DNA of 64,000 nt from NCBI RefSeq assembly GCF_947500075.1, contig NZ_CANMQS010000004.1, positions 1 through 64,000 of the forward strand, in the 5' to 3' direction. Source of the stretch: an uncultured Sulfitobacter sp. (GTDB lineage Bacteria > Pseudomonadota > Alphaproteobacteria > Rhodobacterales > Rhodobacteraceae). Below are positions 1-7,271 of the stretch, piece by piece (positions within the stretch are counted from its first letter, which is position 1; every line of letters begins with the position of its first letter). The notes beneath the pieces were generated by a model. It was not told the DNA's origin. It saw only the letters and a program-made list of their open reading frames with translations, and did no database searches. The position numbers and the translations under genes were made by a program.

Positions 1-80
1 AGAAACCATTGTCCAGATGGACCAAAGGCCGATCATGCACTAACAATCAAATTGGACCACTCAAGTGGGGCTGATCAATG
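1..80. mobile_element. possible IS21-like transposon end
   Basis: The first 80 bases do not match the sequence that precedes the repeated recombinase segment near 60.79 kb; the match begins abruptly at 81. The stretch contains TGGACCA and TGGACCACTC words and a GTGGGGCTGATCA run resembling the ends of IS21-family elements. I infer that an insertion sequence cut off the front part of an older recombinase gene here. Too little of the element lies in the window to identify it. Confidence 0.3.
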
Positions 81-361
81 AACCAGGCGACCGGGATGAG
101 ACCCTGATCAAGAACATCGCCAAGGCGCATGTCTGGTATGAGCGGATCAAGGCAGGCGAAACCTTCTCAGATATCGCCGCCACCGAGACGACATCAAAGC
201 GCCGCATCCAGCAGATGATCGACCTGGCATTCTTGGCACCCGACATCTTGCGCGACGTCATTGAAGGCAAACAACCAATCGGACTGAGCTCCGACTGGTG
301 CCTGCGCCATGAGATTCCGTCCGACTGGTCAGAACAGCGCCAGCTGATCGCGGCGCTCTAA
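81..361 (+). pseudogene. C-terminal remnant of a large serine recombinase
   Basis: This open stretch encodes about the last 93 residues of a recombinase and is nearly identical to the end of the complete recombinase at 59433-61073, at a constant offset of 60712 bases. Only the distal C-terminal region is present, ending in residues RQLIAAL; the resolvase catalytic domain and the recombinase domain are absent, so it cannot be functional. The segment is followed by the same spacer that follows the intact gene. It is best explained as the tail of a second, older element that sat at the same tRNA-Gln site and was later truncated on its left. Confidence 0.85.
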
Positions 362-539
362 TCCGAAACACCCCAAACTCGTATCGCGGAAATGCCGACC
401 CCAGACTTCTGGGGTTTTTGGTCCGTAGTCGCCGGGCCATATCAGTCTGCAGGACGAGGCAGAGCAGGCAAGCCTCTGAATTTACGCCACTAAGTGACGC
501 CAATCTCGCATCGTCTGCAATCAAGAAGGTGTGTGGCTG
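81..539 (+). repeat. 459-bp direct repeat, left copy
   Basis: Bases 81-539 align without gaps to 60793-61251, with roughly 16 substitutions, most in the last 60 bases. The repeat holds the recombinase 3' end, the spacer after its stop codon and the sequence GTGTGTGGCTG, which on the minus strand is the last 6 nt (CAGCCA) of tRNA-Gln plus flank. The left copy stops matching at 540 and has no tRNA body. Together the copies delimit a ~60.7-kb element; recombination between them would delete it. Confidence 0.9.
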
Positions 540-540
540 T
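529..540. other. attL-like junction (tRNA-Gln 3'-end core)
   Basis: The word GTGTGTGGCTG is shared with the right junction at 61241-61251, where it overlaps the CCA end of tRNA-Gln. Sequence diverges immediately afterwards (tgcggcc here, ggatggt at the tRNA). This is the expected position of a recombination core. The exact crossover dinucleotide cannot be read from the sequence. Confidence 0.5.
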
Positions 541-581
541 GCGGCCAGTCTGCGGCTATCCAGTCTCGCTGAGTTGGCCGA

Positions 582-758
582 TTAACAGGGAATTTACAGG
601 GATATCCGGAGTTTTCCGCATGCATTTGACCCATCCTGGCCGGTTTGGGGCCTGGTTCATGTCGACATAACAGTGGTTTGGAGGCCATTTCCCTGTTCTT
701 TGTGGAACAGGGAATCTAGCGCTGTGCAACAGGGAAAGATCGACGAAGAACAGGGAAG
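582..758. repeat. cluster of AACAGGGAA iterons at the element's left end
   Basis: A 9-bp word AACAGGGAA occurs at about 584, 706, 729 and 749, with a close variant (TTACAGGGA) at 594. One inverted copy at 689-698 forms a 10-bp hairpin, TTCCCTGTTC/GAACAGGGAA, with the copy at 705-714. The cluster lies just inside the left junction in DNA with no gene (540-794). It may be a binding array for the recombinase, an accessory directionality factor or the neighbouring XRE regulator; that is inference. Confidence 0.6.
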
Positions 759-794
759 GGGGATCGCATTACAGGAACGTGCGCCCAGTGCTGA

Positions 795-1652
795 CTACCG
801 GAAGGTCGGCATACCGAGTTCGCGATGACTGTCACCATTATCGTCGCCCTCGTCGGGCATGTCAGCCCAAAGCAGCGTAACTGCATGTCCATTCTTGCCG
901 ATCCGGGTTTGCTCCCAAATTTCGATCTCAGGGTTGTTCGTCCAAGCAATAGCGGAGGTCTCGGTCATACGTGTGATGCCCCGTTCCCCTTTTTGGATGG
1001 CTCGAAACCCAGCCGTTCCTTTTGGAAGCGCGTGCCCTTTTTGGCAGGTTAGAAACGGGAATGCCCTGGACCTGACCGGGTACCTAACCCGGCCTTCGTG
1101 TGACCAAATCGCCGCGAGAGTTTGGTCCGCAAGCTCAATCTGCCGCCTAACGCAGGCCTCTAAACTAAGGTCCAGCAGATCGCGCATTGAAAGCGCTTGG
1201 CGAAGGTCAGGTGGATCTACAAGTAGGGGTACGGCAAGGTGCGCCGGAGCCAGCAGTTCGATCGCAAATCGATTGGCTTCCGCTTCCTGCCGGTAGTGCC
1301 ACTCTGCCTTGCGTCTCTCACGCATGTCAAAAGCCATGCACCGGAAACCCCCTTCATCCGATGGCACGTGTCGTTCCATCAAGAAGTGACCAAGTTCATG
1401 GGCTACCGTAAACCTCGCACGGCGATCTCCGCGCCGTGTATTTGCCAGGATCACGCCATCCGTGCGCCTTCTGTCTGTGAGCAGCATGCCTTCAAAACCG
1501 TCGAACCGATCGATGCGCACCGCGGAGATATCCAATGCTTCCGCAACCTGGACCACTGGAACAGCGCCATCCAGCGGTCCGAGCATATCCAACACCATGC
1601 CCGCAAGTCGCTTGGGTGCATGAATGTCAGCCAAATCAATGCGGTTGAGCAC
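795..1652 (-). CDS. ImmA/IrrE-family metallopeptidase
   Basis: A 285-residue protein with a zinc-metallopeptidase signature HELGH at residues 85-89, preceded by RFTVA, as in ImmA/IrrE proteases. A glutamate in the EAEANRFA segment near residue 124 is the likely third zinc ligand. Known members cleave or inactivate a partner XRE repressor and so derepress mobile-element or stress genes. It lies directly downstream of an XRE gene (stop at 1660, 7-nt gap), the classic ImmA/ImmR arrangement. The last ~110 residues show no domain I recognise. Placed at the left end of the element, the pair may control excision or the methyltransferase that diverges from it. A second, unrelated ImmA/XRE pair sits near the right end (55041-56458). 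Confidence 0.85.
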   Translation of the reverse strand: MLNRIDLADIHAPKRLAGMVLDMLGPLDGAVPVVQVAEALDISAVRIDRFDGFEGMLLTDRRRTDGVILANTRRGDRRARFTVAHELGHFLMERHVPSDEGGFRCMAFDMRERRKAEWHYRQEAEANRFAIELLAPAHLAVPLLVDPPDLRQALSMRDLLDLSLEACVRRQIELADQTLAAIWSHEGRVRYPVRSRAFPFLTCQKGHALPKGTAGFRAIQKGERGITRMTETSAIAWTNNPEIEIWEQTRIGKNGHAVTLLWADMPDEGDDNGDSHRELGMPTFR

Positions 1653-1659
1653 AGGGATG

Positions 1660-1989
1660 TTAGCGGCTCCTGCTGGGTTTAGACGCCATCGTCTTAATCA
1701 TCTGCTCCACGACAGCTCTGTCCCGTTCGCTAAGTGCCTCTAGGTTGCGGTTCATCTGAGCGATCTTCACATCCTTCTGACCGGGCTCTTCGGCCTCACC
1801 AGTCATCACCTCAATGCTAACGCCAAAGTGCTTTGCCAGCTTCCGGACCAGATCAAAGGAGGGGTTCTTGCTCCGTCCTTTCTCCAACTCCCAAACATGC
1901 GCCTTTGATGCGCCAACCTTGTCAGCAACGTCCTGCAAAGACTCTTCGGTCTTCTGGCGCAGGCTGAACAGACGTTCTCCGATGTCCAT
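1660..1989 (-). CDS. XRE-family transcriptional regulator
   Basis: A 109-residue protein with an N-terminal helix-turn-helix of the Cro/C1 (XRE) type over residues 3-62: the SLQDVADKVGASKAHVWELEKG segment is helix 2-turn-recognition helix. The remaining 45 residues are charged and probably form a dimerisation or cleavage tail. It is the first gene of a two-gene operon with the ImmA-type protease below it, and such repressors are usual substrates of that protease. It is transcribed away from the methyltransferase at 2121, so the ~130-bp gap between them is the likely operator region. No clear operator palindrome was found there by eye. Confidence 0.85.
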   Translation of the reverse strand: MDIGERLFSLRQKTEESLQDVADKVGASKAHVWELEKGRSKNPSFDLVRKLAKHFGVSIEVMTGEAEEPGQKDVKIAQMNRNLEALSERDRAVVEQMIKTMASKPSRSR

Positions 1990-2120
1990 CTTGTCTCTCC
2001 CGTTCGGTTTGTCTGACGAAGCTATACGCGTAAGATTGACGACATGCCAGTCGTAAGATACATCATACGAAGAGGGCTGATCAGACAGATTCGGCCGAGC
2101 ACCAGAAAAGGAGAGCCTAA

Positions 2121-3422
2121 ATGGCCTCGAGAAATATCGAGATGATTGCGATCCGCGACCTCAAGTCCTGGGCGCGTAATGCGCGGACGCACTCCAGAAA
2201 ACAGGTTCGCCAGATCGCTGACAGCATCGAGACTTTTGGGTTCACCAATCCGGTGCTGATTGACGAGCACCGCACGATTTTGGCCGGGCACGGTCGGGTC
2301 GCTGCGGCGGAGCTCTTAGGGATGACAGAGGTGCCATGCCTTCACCTCGACCACATGAGCGAAGCGGAGAAGCGGGCCTATGTGCTGGCGGACAACAAGC
2401 TGGCGCTGAATGCGGGCTGGGACGATGACCTATTGGCGGCGGAGCTTGGCGCGCTGATGTCGGAGGATCTGGATTTTGATGTTGGTGTGATTGGCTTCTC
2501 GATTCCCGAGATCGACAGCTTGATGGAGACGGTAGCACCGGAGGAGCCGGATGATCCGGCGGATGACAGAGTTCCAGACGTGGTGCCAGCGCGGGTGCGT
2601 CCAGGTGATCTGTGGCAGTTGGGTCGGCATCGACTTGTCTGTGGAGACGCCCTGGATGGCGGTGTGGTTGACGATCTGATGAACGGCGAAATGGCCCGGA
2701 TGGTGTTTGCTGATCCGCCGTACAACGTCCCAATCGAAGGGCATGTCGGCAACTCCGGTAAGATCCAGCACCGCGAGTTCGCAATGGCATCAGGTGAGAT
2801 GACGCCTGCCCAGTTCACGGACTTCCTGACCAAGGCCATGCGCAACTTGGCGGATCACAGCGTTGATGGATCGATCCACTTCCTCTGCATGGACTGGCGT
2901 CACATGTCCGAGCTGCTGGAGGCCGGGCAGGGGGTCTATACCGAGTTGAAGAACCTCATTGTCTGGGCCAAAGACAATGGTGGCATGGGAACGTTCTATC
3001 GCTCTCGTCATGAGTTGATCTTTGCCTTCAAGAAAGGCAATGCGCCGCACATCAACACCTTTGAGTTGGGACAGCACGGGCGGTACCGCACCAATGTTTG
3101 GCAGTACCGGGGTGTCAACACGATGCGTGCAGGGAGGATGGAAGAGCTTGCGCTGCATCCGACGGTGAAGCCAGTGCAGATGATTGCAGATGCCATCCGG
3201 GATGTCTCGGGGCGCAGGGACATTGTTCTTGACACCTTCGGCGGCTCTGGCTCCACGCTGATTGCGGCGGAAAAGACCGGGCGGCGCGCCTTCATCTGTG
3301 AGTTAGACACGACCTACTGCGATCGTATCCTCGCGCGGTGGGAGGCCTTTGCCAGAGATGATGCGGCGCAACTGGTCTGCGGTTGGCCGCGGCAAGATGC
3401 ACTTCTGGAGGCGGCGGAATGA
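2121..3422 (+). CDS. ParB-domain site-specific DNA methyltransferase
   Basis: A 433-residue fusion. Residues 6-100 are a ParB/Srx-like nuclease-fold domain (the GHGRVAAAELLG segment at 56-67 is its hallmark). Residues ~160-420 are an adenine-N6/cytosine-N4 methyltransferase with the catalytic motif DPPY at 198-201 and the S-adenosylmethionine motif FGGSGS at 373-378. Because DPPY precedes FGGSGS this is the beta class; HPTVKP at 346-351 fits. Proteins of this layout are common in prophages and integrative elements of alphaproteobacteria, where they modify element or host DNA without a partner restriction enzyme. No restriction endonuclease gene is visible nearby. The next gene overlaps it by 4 nt (ATGA), so the two are co-translated. 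Confidence 0.92.
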   Translation: MASRNIEMIAIRDLKSWARNARTHSRKQVRQIADSIETFGFTNPVLIDEHRTILAGHGRVAAAELLGMTEVPCLHLDHMSEAEKRAYVLADNKLALNAGWDDDLLAAELGALMSEDLDFDVGVIGFSIPEIDSLMETVAPEEPDDPADDRVPDVVPARVRPGDLWQLGRHRLVCGDALDGGVVDDLMNGEMARMVFADPPYNVPIEGHVGNSGKIQHREFAMASGEMTPAQFTDFLTKAMRNLADHSVDGSIHFLCMDWRHMSELLEAGQGVYTELKNLIVWAKDNGGMGTFYRSRHELIFAFKKGNAPHINTFELGQHGRYRTNVWQYRGVNTMRAGRMEELALHPTVKPVQMIADAIRDVSGRRDIVLDTFGGSGSTLIAAEKTGRRAFICELDTTYCDRILARWEAFARDDAAQLVCGWPRQDALLEAAE

Positions 3423-4138
3423 GCGCACCAAAGCCTGCAAAACTTCCAGCCGTTCCATCCCAAGCCGACTACGATGTTGGCTATGCCAAGCCGCCAACCG
3501 GCAGCCGCTTCAAGCCGGGGCAATCCGGTAATCCCAAGGGGCGGCCGAAAGGTGCGAAGAACAAGCGCCCTGCTTTGAATGATGAGCGACTCAAAAGCAT
3601 CATTCTAGATGAGGCATACCGCGAGATCACGGTTCGTGACGGTGACCGCAACGTCTCGGTGCCGATGGCGCAGGCAATCGTGCGCGCGCTTGCGGTCAAC
3701 GCCGCCAAGGGCCAGCACCGGGCACAGCGGCTATTTGCAGAGATGCTCTCCTCCACAGAACGCCAGAACAAGGCTCTGGCTGATGAGTGGTTGCGGACAG
3801 CGATCGAGTACAAAGTGGAATGGGAGCGCGAATTGCAGCGTCGCGAAGCGCTTAGTATCACCAACTTGCCGCAACCGTTGCCGCACCCTGATCAGGTGAT
3901 CATCGACATGAATGCCGGCACCGCGCGTGTTCGAGGCCCGATGACCAAGGAGGATCGCCAGGAGCTGGAGGATTGGAAGAAACGACGCGATGACTGGATC
4001 GCGGAGTTGCAGGACATCGAAGAGCATCTGCGGTCAGAGGCGGATCCAGACATCCGCAAGCTGTTGGAGGATGATAAAGCGCAGGCTGAGAAACTCCTCG
4101 CTATCATTGATCCAATGCTTGAAAAGATTGGATATTGA
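3419..4138 (+). CDS. DUF5681 domain protein
   Basis: A 239-residue protein whose N-terminus carries the DUF5681 signature: residues ~25-48 include GSRFKPGQSGNPKGRPKG, a basic, glycine-rich motif. The C-terminal half is charged and predicted helical (EELxDWKKRRDDW-like stretch, then a lysine/glutamate-rich tail), suggesting a coiled coil. The start ATG overlaps the methyltransferase stop. DUF5681 proteins are usually found beside phage packaging or ParB-methyltransferase genes, and their biochemical role is not established. Here no terminase or portal gene follows, so the pair looks like what is left of, or what was borrowed from, a prophage module. Confidence 0.85.
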   Translation: MSAPKPAKLPAVPSQADYDVGYAKPPTGSRFKPGQSGNPKGRPKGAKNKRPALNDERLKSIILDEAYREITVRDGDRNVSVPMAQAIVRALAVNAAKGQHRAQRLFAEMLSSTERQNKALADEWLRTAIEYKVEWERELQRREALSITNLPQPLPHPDQVIIDMNAGTARVRGPMTKEDRQELEDWKKRRDDWIAELQDIEEHLRSEADPDIRKLLEDDKAQAEKLLAIIDPMLEKIGY

Positions 4139-4522
4139 GATGCAGTGTCGCGGTGTCTGGGCCGCGTTGGATCAAGAGCTGACATTCTCGCCAAGCTCAG
4201 AGAAAGGTTGCTTCGCGGACGCCTAGCGAGGCGGTTTCTGATCGTCGAATGTGGGCTAATAGCCAGCGGAAAGGCCATTGCCGATGTCAGTCTTCGAGTT
4301 TCGGACGGAACCTGGAAGGTAGTTCTTTGCCACTTGGATTTCTGGTTGCAGGCGAGGCGGCATTGCCTGCGTTCTTGATTTTTGCTTCCGTGCGAAACGC
4401 TCTCGTTTCCAAATCGTTCCTGTGCATTTTTCCACGAATTTTTGGAACAGATTGCGGGTCGGCCTGTTCACTCATCTGAACGGCGAACGCGGTCGTCTCG
4501 CCGAGGATAGAAAGGAAACACA
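4139..4522. other. intergenic region, no gene seen
   Basis: These 384 bases contain no convincing reading frame on either strand. The only structure I can support is a sigma-EcfG-type promoter motif at 4444-4468 ahead of the PRC-barrel gene. The segment marks the change from the phage-like left part of the element to the stress-gene block. Confidence 0.6.
4444..4468 (+). promoter_or_regulatory. EcfG-type promoter of the PRC-barrel gene
   Basis: GGAAC at 4444-4448, a 16-base spacer and TGTT at 4465-4468. This matches the alphaproteobacterial general-stress sigma consensus GGAAC-N16/17-NGTT and lies 54 bases before the start codon at 4523. Confidence 0.7.
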
Positions 4523-5023
4523 ATGACACGTCTTGCAAAACTCAGCGCAACAGCCCTGATCAGCACTCTGGCAGCTTCTATGGCATTTGCTGAATCCCCG
4601 CAGGTGTCGACCGACACGAGCAATGAGGTCGCGTCCGAAACCGGGCACACTTACGACACCAACTCACCGCGGATCACAAATGGTGAAGCTGAAGCAGACA
4701 TGTTGGCTGCTGGTTTCTCTACCGACAAGATTATGGCGCTGGCTGCAGCTGAAGGTGAGATGCTGAAAACCAACGAAGGGTCTGAAATCGGTGTGATCGA
4801 GGACGTCATGTATAACGCACAGGGCAACCCAGAGCTCGTCATCGACGTGCTCGATGATGCGTCAGTCGGTGCGGACAAAATGGTGGTGACGATCCAGCCC
4901 GGCAACATCATGGTCGCCGAAAACCGGATCATTCTGGAAACCTCCTTTGACGAGTTGATGCTCAAGGTGAACGCCGCCGGTTCTCGCGGATCTTCCGACC
5001 GGGTCGACGTGACCTTGTTCTGA
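4523..5023 (+). CDS. exported PRC-barrel domain protein
   Basis: A 166-residue protein with an N-terminal signal peptide (residues 1-24, hydrophobic core ALISTLAASMA, cleavage likely after AFA), so it is exported to the periplasm. The second half is a PRC-barrel-like fold: the segment KTNEGSEIGVIEDVMYNAQG and the following strands match the beta-barrel that mediates protein or RNA contacts in this family. A clear ribosome-binding site (AAAGGA) precedes the ATG. Secreted PRC-barrel proteins are frequent general-stress genes in alphaproteobacteria, and the upstream EcfG-type promoter fits that. Its molecular function is unknown. Confidence 0.85.
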   Translation: MTRLAKLSATALISTLAASMAFAESPQVSTDTSNEVASETGHTYDTNSPRITNGEAEADMLAAGFSTDKIMALAAAEGEMLKTNEGSEIGVIEDVMYNAQGNPELVIDVLDDASVGADKMVVTIQPGNIMVAENRIILETSFDELMLKVNAAGSRGSSDRVDVTLF

Positions 5024-5328
5024 TCCGTAGCAACATCCAAAAAGCTGTCAGCGGGCTCATGTGCGAGTCACAGAGCCGATGAACGCCATTGTACCAGCGT
5101 ACGCCATGAAAATGGCGCAAGCTGGTATCCACGTTAAAAGAGGCCGAAGACCAGCCAATGTGGTCGTCTGCATCCAGCGTAACAATTCTGCTTGACGTAG
5201 TAATTTTGTAAGGCAGGCGATGCTTGAAACACCACATTGCGTTGTTCGGGGGAGGCTCGATGCAATGGCATCCCTTCAGCTGCCAGTCTCGCGGTTTCGG
5301 ACAGCCTACCTTTTCGAGGACAACACCT

Positions 5329-5979
5329 ATGACCAACTTCCCTAAGAGTGATCGCTTTGGTTGCGACGAAGTCACCTGGGGCGGGCATCGCTCAGAGCTT
5401 CTCCTCGTTTGCGCCCTTTCCGGCATCGTTGGATCTGTCGCACCTATCGTGCTGAATGTGATTGCCGCTGGTGTTGCCGAGCATGATTTTGTTGCCGACA
5501 CCATCAGCGACCTTGGCCGAGGCCCACATAAATGGATCATGGACTACGGATTCTACATCAACGCCTTTGGCTTACTGGCCTTGGCGATTGGTTCTGCGCA
5601 CGCCCATCTTGGTCGTTTGGGGTGGTCTTTGGGTATTTTCGTGCTTGCTGGTACAGCTTTTGTCACTGTTTTGATCGGCGTCTGGGACAAGTTCGGGGGT
5701 CCTACTGACATGTCAGTTCACACGAAACTGACATTTTTCCTTGGTCCCCTGTACTTGTTCGGACCGCTCTTAATGTTGGGTGGAGCAGGGCCGCTGGGTC
5801 GTGGTTATACATGGCTCTTCATCACAGCTGCAGTGCTCTGGGCATTCCTCGCGACAGCCTTCAAACTCGCCCCGAATGGCATTGATGGCGCACTTGAGAA
5901 GGCCGCAGTCATCGCAACACAGCTTTGGACGATCCCCCTGGCGTGGTTGCTCTGGACCGTTGGACGTGAAGCAACATGA
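5329..5979 (+). CDS. DUF998-type integral membrane protein
   Basis: A 216-residue protein with about six hydrophobic membrane segments, starting near residue 24 (LLLVCALSGIVGSVAPIVL) and ending near residue 210. The pattern of short loops and the motif around DTISDLG after the first segment fit DUF998 proteins, whose function is not known. I chose the ATG at 5329 because GAGGA lies just upstream; an in-frame start 105 bases earlier would add an unconserved, soluble extension. The 305 bases before it (5024-5328) hold no gene or recognisable promoter. It lies between stress-type genes but has no EcfG motif of its own that I could find. Confidence 0.75.
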   Translation: MTNFPKSDRFGCDEVTWGGHRSELLLVCALSGIVGSVAPIVLNVIAAGVAEHDFVADTISDLGRGPHKWIMDYGFYINAFGLLALAIGSAHAHLGRLGWSLGIFVLAGTAFVTVLIGVWDKFGGPTDMSVHTKLTFFLGPLYLFGPLLMLGGAGPLGRGYTWLFITAAVLWAFLATAFKLAPNGIDGALEKAAVIATQLWTIPLAWLLWTVGREAT

Positions 5980-6013
5980 TTGGTGTCGCTTAAGTTGCAC
6001 TTTCTTACGCGAG

Positions 6014-6038
6014 GGAACGAATTGCTGATCTGATAGTT
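6014..6038 (+). promoter_or_regulatory. EcfG-type promoter of the DUF2945-topoisomerase operon
   Basis: GGAAC at 6014-6018, a 16-base spacer and AGTT at 6035-6038, 30 bases before the first ATG at 6069. It would place the DUF2945 protein, topoisomerase IB and perhaps the MATE transporter under general-stress control. Confidence 0.7.
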
Positions 6039-6068
6039 GTTGAACGTCACACCAATCCAGAGGAGGGA

Positions 6069-6287
6069 ATGATGTCAACGGTTAGTGAAGGCACTAAGGT
6101 ATCATGGCGTTGGGGCGAGGGGCGGGCCGAAGGCACTGTTCTGTCTGTTTTCCACGAAAAAACCACGCGGAAAACTAAAGGTAATGAAGTCACGCGCAAC
6201 GGGACGAAAGACAACCCGGCGCTTTACATAAAGCAGGACGACGGCGACAGCGTCTTGAAACTGGCATCAGAAGTTGATGCTGCATGA
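6069..6287 (+). CDS. DUF2945 (HVA1/Tudor-like) small protein
   Basis: A 72-residue basic/acidic protein. The segment GTKVSWRWGEGRAEGTV at residues 8-24 and YIKQDDGDSVLKLASEV near the C-terminus are typical of the DUF2945/hypervirulence-associated Tudor-like family, small SH3-like barrels of unknown ligand. The start may be the ATG at 6069 or the adjacent one at 6072; AGGAGG lies upstream. Its stop overlaps the topoisomerase start by ATGA, so the two are translationally coupled. A DNA-related stress role is inferred from that coupling and from the EcfG promoter. Confidence 0.85.
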   Translation: MMSTVSEGTKVSWRWGEGRAEGTVLSVFHEKTTRKTKGNEVTRNGTKDNPALYIKQDDGDSVLKLASEVDAA

Positions 6288-7246
6288 CTTCCGATATCGT
6301 CTATGTGACTGATGCAGATCCGGGTATTTCCCGGCGGCGACGGGGTAGGGGATTTTCGTATGCTGCACCGGATGGAACAGTGATCGCTCGGGGGCCTATT
6401 CGTGAGCGAATTGAGGCGCTTGCGGTACCACCGGCTTATGAGGATGTCTGGATTTGCGCCCAAGAAAACGGCCATTTGCAAGCCACTGGTCGCGACTCGC
6501 GAAACCGAAAGCAATACCAGTATCATCCTGACTGGACAGCTATGCGTTCAGAGACGAAATTCGACAATCTTGTTGCGTTTGGCCAGCGGCTCCCTGCCAT
6601 TCGACGCAGAGTGCTGCGAGACTTGCAAACAGATCCGGGCGATCTGGAGTTTGCGCTGGCAGCTGCCGTCGACATAATCGATCGGGCAGCGTTACGGGTA
6701 GGGCATCCGGAGTATTCGGAACAAAACGGCAGTTATGGCGCTTTGACGCTGCGAAGACGGCATCTGAGCATGAAGGATGGTGCGCTTATGCTTAGGTTTA
6801 CCGCTAAGGGCGGGCAGAAGGTGCGTAAGGTTGTAACGGACCGGAAACTTCATAGCTCATTGCAGCGGGTCAACGACGTTCCCGGGGCGAGGCTGCTGAG
6901 TTGGCTGGACGATGCAGGCGCTCCGCAAAGCCTTTCGTCGGAGCAGCTGAACGGGTATCTCGCCAAAGCTGCTAAGGATGATGCGGTTACGGCAAAGACC
7001 TTCAGGACCTGGGCTGGCACACTTGCAGCCTTCGCCGTGGCAGAAGACGGGCCCGTGACGATCAAACAGATGTCCATGGCGGCTGCGGACAGATTACACA
7101 ACACGCCAACTGTTGCGCGAAACAGCTATATTCACCCTGCTGTTGTTGATCTGGCAGGCGCGGGAAGTGTTACGTGCAAACCTCAAAACCGTTCTGGATT
7201 GCGGGTTGGCGAGCAACGACTGCTCGGCTTTCTCACCGCGCAGTAA
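6284..7246 (+). CDS. DNA topoisomerase IB (poxvirus type)
   Basis: A 320-residue enzyme that relaxes supercoiled DNA by transient 3'-phosphotyrosyl nicking. The N-terminal beta domain (residues ~20-100) has the NRKQYQYHPDW motif. The catalytic domain shows R138 in RVGHPEYSEQNGSYGALTL, a conserved KGG lysine region near 175, R241 in KTFRTWAG and the nucleophile Y282 in NSYIHP, so all key residues are present. It is translationally coupled to the DUF2945 gene, and these proteins are often part of alphaproteobacterial stress gene sets. Length is normal for bacterial pox-type enzymes. The gene ends 26 bases before the MATE transporter start. Confidence 0.93.
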   Translation: MTSDIVYVTDADPGISRRRRGRGFSYAAPDGTVIARGPIRERIEALAVPPAYEDVWICAQENGHLQATGRDSRNRKQYQYHPDWTAMRSETKFDNLVAFGQRLPAIRRRVLRDLQTDPGDLEFALAAAVDIIDRAALRVGHPEYSEQNGSYGALTLRRRHLSMKDGALMLRFTAKGGQKVRKVVTDRKLHSSLQRVNDVPGARLLSWLDDAGAPQSLSSEQLNGYLAKAAKDDAVTAKTFRTWAGTLAAFAVAEDGPVTIKQMSMAAADRLHNTPTVARNSYIHPAVVDLAGAGSVTCKPQNRSGLRVGEQRLLGFLTAQ

Positions 7247-7271
7247 CGACATCCTTTCCCGGAGAGGCCAA

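Noticed and set aside
582..758. CRISPR array
   Set aside because: The AACAGGGAA repeats are only 9 bases, irregularly spaced and in both orientations, and there are no cas genes in the window.
2121..3422. Part of a restriction-modification system
   Set aside because: The methyltransferase has no endonuclease gene next to it; its partner is a DUF5681 protein.
4139..4440. Continuation of a prophage after the DUF5681 gene (terminase remnant)
   Set aside because: No terminase, portal or other phage motif could be read in any frame of this stretch.
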